Part shown: positions 62,101-64,000 of the stretch, one piece after another
How positions within the stretch are numbered: position 1 is the first letter of the stretch
How the letters are laid out: each line of letters opens with the position of its first letter
DNA from: Treponema sp.
GTDB lineage: Bacteria > Spirochaetota > Spirochaetia > Treponematales > Treponemataceae
DNA: 64,000 nt
Direction: 5' to 3'
NCBI GenBank assembly: GCA_016293495.1
Contig: JAEDED010000011.1
Coordinates: forward strand, 1 to 64,000
Made by a program: the position numbers and the translations under genes
Notes under the pieces: model-generated
The model's input: the letters and a program-made list of their open reading frames with translations, nothing else
What the model was told of the DNA's origin: nothing
Database searches by the model: none

Positions 62101-64000
62101 GGTTTGTATTCGCGCTGGGAAGAAGTTACAGAGGTTGTTGATTCAGGAAAGGTTGATGCTGCAACAAAAGGTAATATTTCGTTTACTCCAAAACTTGCAG
62201 GTTATTATAAACTTACACTTATTGCAAAAGATAAAAAATTAAATACTGTAAAAACAGAAAAGAGTTTTTATGTAACCGGTTCTGGTTACTCATGGTATGA
62301 TTCGGACAATGCAACTTCATTGCGTCTTTCACCTGACAGAAATTCTTACAAGCCTGGAGAAACTGCACAGCTTCTTCTTGAAAGTCCGCTTCCAAAAGGC
62401 GATTATCTTGTAACAGTCGAAAGAGAATCAATTATTTCAAGTAAAGTAATTCATCTTGAATCTTCTTGTACTACAATTGATATACCGGTAGAAAAATCAT
62501 ATCTCCCTCTTGTATATGTTTCTATCTGTTCATATTCAACACGTGATAAAGCTCCTTCACACAAATACGGAGAAGTTGACCTTGATAAGCCAAAAGGTTA
62601 TTACGGTGTAACACCATTGTTTGTTGACCTTGATGAAGTATCATTCAAAATTGACATTAAATCAAATAAACCGACATATCGTCCTGGCGAAGAAATTACT
62701 CTTGACCTGACTGCTACAAAAGACGGTAATCCGTTGTCGGATGCCGAACTTACATTGATGGTAGTTGACCGCGCAGTAGTTGATATTATCAATTATCACG
62801 TTTCAAACCCTCTCAGCTATTTCTACAATGAAGATAACTTCCCTCTGGGAGTTGTCGGTGGTGATTCGCGCCAGTGGCTGATGGATCCTGTTGCATATAA
62901 AGTAAAAACACTTCAGGGTGGTGATGCTCTTGAAAATTCTGATACAAAAGAAGAACGAAAAGATTTTAAACCTACAGCTGTGTTTGAACCAGTTATTAAA
63001 ACTGATTCAAACGGTAAAGCAACAGTTACATTCAAACTTCCAGATTCCCTTACAACATACCGCGTAACAGTATTTGGTGTAAAATCAAATCACTTTGCAT
63101 TAAAGGAATCTGAAGTTCAGGTTCAGAATCCAATCAATGTCCAGCAGGTACAGGCCCGCAGACTTCGTGTCCGCGATACATCTGAAGCTGGTGTTATTGT
63201 AACAAACCTTGATACAAAAGATCAGAAAGTTACAATCAGTGCTTCGGTTCGTGCACCAAAAGACAATTATGCTTCTGATACACAAAAGGGATTGATTACT
63301 GTTGCAGGTAAGGCTTTTATTGACGGAAGTGATTCAAAAACAGTTACAGTACCTGCAGGTAAAACAATGCCTGTATACTTCAATGTTGCTGCAAAAGCTG
63401 AAGGTATGGTTGAACTTGTTTATGAAGTAAAATCTGACCTTCTTAAAGAAAGACTTATTTCCCAGCTTGAAATTGAAAAGCCTCATACTTTTGAAACTGT
63501 TGCCGTTACAGGAACTGTTGAATCCTCTTCACCTGATGTAAACGAAATAATTTCTGGTAAAGAAAAAATTATCATTCCTTCATGGTGTAAAAATGGAATG
63601 GGTGATCTAGAAATTACTCTTGATCCTTCACAGATAGGCTTGATGGGTTCTTCTGTAAAATATGTGTTTGATTATCCATATGGATGTCTTGAACAGCAGT
63701 CTTCAAGAATCTGGCCGTTGATTATTTTTGCTGACTATATTGATACTCTTGGTCTTAAGAGCAAAGTTTCTGATCCAAGAAACGTTGTAAAGAAATGGCT
63801 TGCAACTGTTAAAAAGGAACAACACAGTAATGGTGCATTCCCATACTGGCCTGGAAGTTCATATGACAGCCCTTACGTTTCGTTAAGATTCCTCCATATG
63901 TATAAGCTCGGAATTGACCGCGGTTATTCTCCTGCCGATATGGGATTTGATGTTGAAGCTCTCAAATCTTATCTGGTATCTGAAATTAATAAATACAAAG
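59176..64000 (+). CDS. alpha-2-macroglobulin family lipoprotein (3' end beyond window)
   Basis: Protease-trapping envelope protein. The signal peptide ends in the lipobox FFTGC (Cys22), so it is anchored in a membrane facing the periplasm. The macroglobulin bait-region part includes TDRGLYRPGETVSYRG (from residue 686). The A2M domain follows (TAVFEPVIKTDSNGKATVTFKLPD), and the thioester motif YGCLEQQ has Cys1504 intact, so covalent trapping of proteases is possible. At least 1,608 codons are open and the frame runs off the window. The thioester sits later than in E. coli YfhM (about residue 1187 from memory), implying extra N-terminal domains. The GTG start has AAGGAG inside a hairpin. Confidence 0.92.
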   Translation, partial: MKFNKSVSFISILLALAFFTGCKKDVNVIGQTSPVSRTFSSPEAQSFLTNYTFDYEEQAVQDIKTSADKDIQNLKNYKTIYNVKRHDLADAMAAFKAIVDPPAENKDKEAVIGDTPFKVLSWGPQGEIPANMNKPEFYVSFTYPVKALTAVDDNPDGTSIFTVTPSVKGKYRWSGTRQLSFIPSEQLNPAQVYTITINDNLKNTDGVKIQGDKVFSTSTEPLRVIQSYPGTTMNKRYYYYSYSGLPLDKANNVVICMNHPLTEKEFTDNITIYSRDSDSSKKQRTYKATPVEDYYDSKEETAKYRKVEKSKLFYVNIEGSFAKNSSIIFSTRDVSDCHNYYLLRPFNYSYTNFNSYNSSIVINFNQPVDKKSVVSNITFTPSISYSENDVTVSGTSVIIRNLPTQYDTNYTVEISSNLKDKYGQILDRNNSANFKMPKAASYIKMLDTGNKILEAQYPHKFIIEHQNLLEGKYAISSVEDPISSSWLARGTYHTDNTKTLDVNLDNKRHFEEINLDPYLKNGLGFVRISAGGKTHSWSEWRGYYEDSVTWTNVVNIQVTNLGVTARIGYDKVVAFVRTLSDNKPVSGAKVYLYNNESGSNSKLDYSDCYAYGKTDANGYVEIDIPENEINSVVSAQASKNLALFVEKDKDKVTFIPDNHAPWRFSVYSTYLQTIYKKQNNLIFMFTDRGLYRPGETVSYRGIGRRLTKDGFSTLDGRFEVRLEKKSWNDDEVYATNSGYLSESGGFYGKFDLPKDLKPGSYTLGFYKDGNRIQYEEITVAYFEKVKFQASAKMADVNYILGDSLTAELSASYLAGGSLTGASYDVSWYKQATDFIPSSPEAKNYVFGPIYSNHSASFVSQAKGKVSEDGTTRLSCNTAQDVLGQAYIYNAEIGVTDVSNQRIFTGASKIVHPGLFYIGAVRTLASGFPKANQKVEIPFALFKPDGSYAEASMVNDKIEYSISRSYWTCINEDSVDGLYSRWEEVTEVVDSGKVDAATKGNISFTPKLAGYYKLTLIAKDKKLNTVKTEKSFYVTGSGYSWYDSDNATSLRLSPDRNSYKPGETAQLLLESPLPKGDYLVTVERESIISSKVIHLESSCTTIDIPVEKSYLPLVYVSICSYSTRDKAPSHKYGEVDLDKPKGYYGVTPLFVDLDEVSFKIDIKSNKPTYRPGEEITLDLTATKDGNPLSDAELTLMVVDRAVVDIINYHVSNPLSYFYNEDNFPLGVVGGDSRQWLMDPVAYKVKTLQGGDALENSDTKEERKDFKPTAVFEPVIKTDSNGKATVTFKLPDSLTTYRVTVFGVKSNHFALKESEVQVQNPINVQQVQARRLRVRDTSEAGVIVTNLDTKDQKVTISASVRAPKDNYASDTQKGLITVAGKAFIDGSDSKTVTVPAGKTMPVYFNVAAKAEGMVELVYEVKSDLLKERLISQLEIEKPHTFETVAVTGTVESSSPDVNEIISGKEKIIIPSWCKNGMGDLEITLDPSQIGLMGSSVKYVFDYPYGCLEQQSSRIWPLIIFADYIDTLGLKSKVSDPRNVVKKWLATVKKEQHSNGAFPYWPGSSYDSPYVSLRFLHMYKLGIDRGYSPADMGFDVEALKSYLVSEINKYK

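Noticed and set aside
1..64000. tRNA or rRNA genes, CRISPR arrays, insertion sequences, prophage genes
   Set aside because: None was seen on reading: no cloverleaf or CCA-ended tRNA pattern, no regularly spaced repeats, and no transposase, integrase or phage proteins.

Overview
The window looks like chromosomal DNA from a host-associated, fibre-degrading spirochaete, most likely a gut or rumen Treponema. This is inferred from content, not from a database match. The DNA is moderately AT-rich. Several exported proteins have short, loose lipoboxes of the spirochaetal kind (FIGC, AFSC, LTGC, LVSC, FTGC). There are plant-polysaccharide enzymes (GH3, GH10), a bactofilin next to an M23 peptidase, and very large Ig-repeat surface proteins. 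No tRNA, rRNA, CRISPR array, insertion sequence or phage gene was seen.

Layout. 0.1-2.8 kb: GH3 beta-glucosidase. 2.9-5.6 kb (minus strand): tatD, dus and proC. 5.9-8.8 kb: a tightly coupled cell-envelope operon of M23 peptidase, bactofilin, YaaR/DUF327 protein and RicT/PSP1 protein. 9.1-18.9 kb: two tandem paralogous Ig-like lipoproteins of about 1,600 residues. 19.2 kb: a lone glycogen-binding (CBM48-like) protein on the minus strand. 19.7-25.4 kb: housekeeping genes (metK, nth, mscS, slyX, an RluA-type pseudouridine synthase, a HAD phosphatase, a glycerol-1-phosphate dehydrogenase-like enzyme). 25.5-29.9 kb (minus): a secreted protein of unknown function, a GH10 xylanase lipoprotein and a DUF5718-like protein, the last divergent from a TetR regulator. 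30.8-35.4 kb: dat-ddc (aspartate semialdehyde to 1,3-diaminopropane) running directly into parA-parB. 35.6-52.7 kb: an Ig-repeat protein ending in a predicted outer-membrane beta-barrel, then an Ig-repeat lipoprotein of about 3,890 residues. 52.7-56.3 kb: a broken chemoreceptor, a solute-binding lipoprotein and a small secreted protein. 56.4-59.1 kb: a metal-efflux module (ArsR/SmtB repressor, free-standing HMA protein, P1B ATPase). From 59.2 kb to the window end: an alpha-2-macroglobulin lipoprotein with its thioester motif, cut off by the window edge.

How the parts fit. About 27 kb of the window encodes four giant Ig-repeat envelope proteins. Three are lipoproteins that start, right after the lipidated cysteine, with the same motif (C-[EQ]-x-GLG-[EQ]-A-[VL]-D), so they look like one paralogous surface family. 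The fourth has a signal peptide and a C-terminal barrel and could be an outer-membrane partner. Two of these genes are preceded by near-identical sigma-28-like promoters (TAAA-N16-GCCGATAA), and a third by a weaker version. This suggests that the motility sigma factor may control the family, and it is the best candidate here for an undescribed system.

Other regulatory signals are two 16-bp operators around the arsR promoter, a hairpin that covers the ribosome-binding site of the alpha-2-macroglobulin gene, structured leaders before metK and dat, and an inverted repeat covering the divergent tetR promoter. All domain assignments are from reading the proteins by eye; no searches were run.
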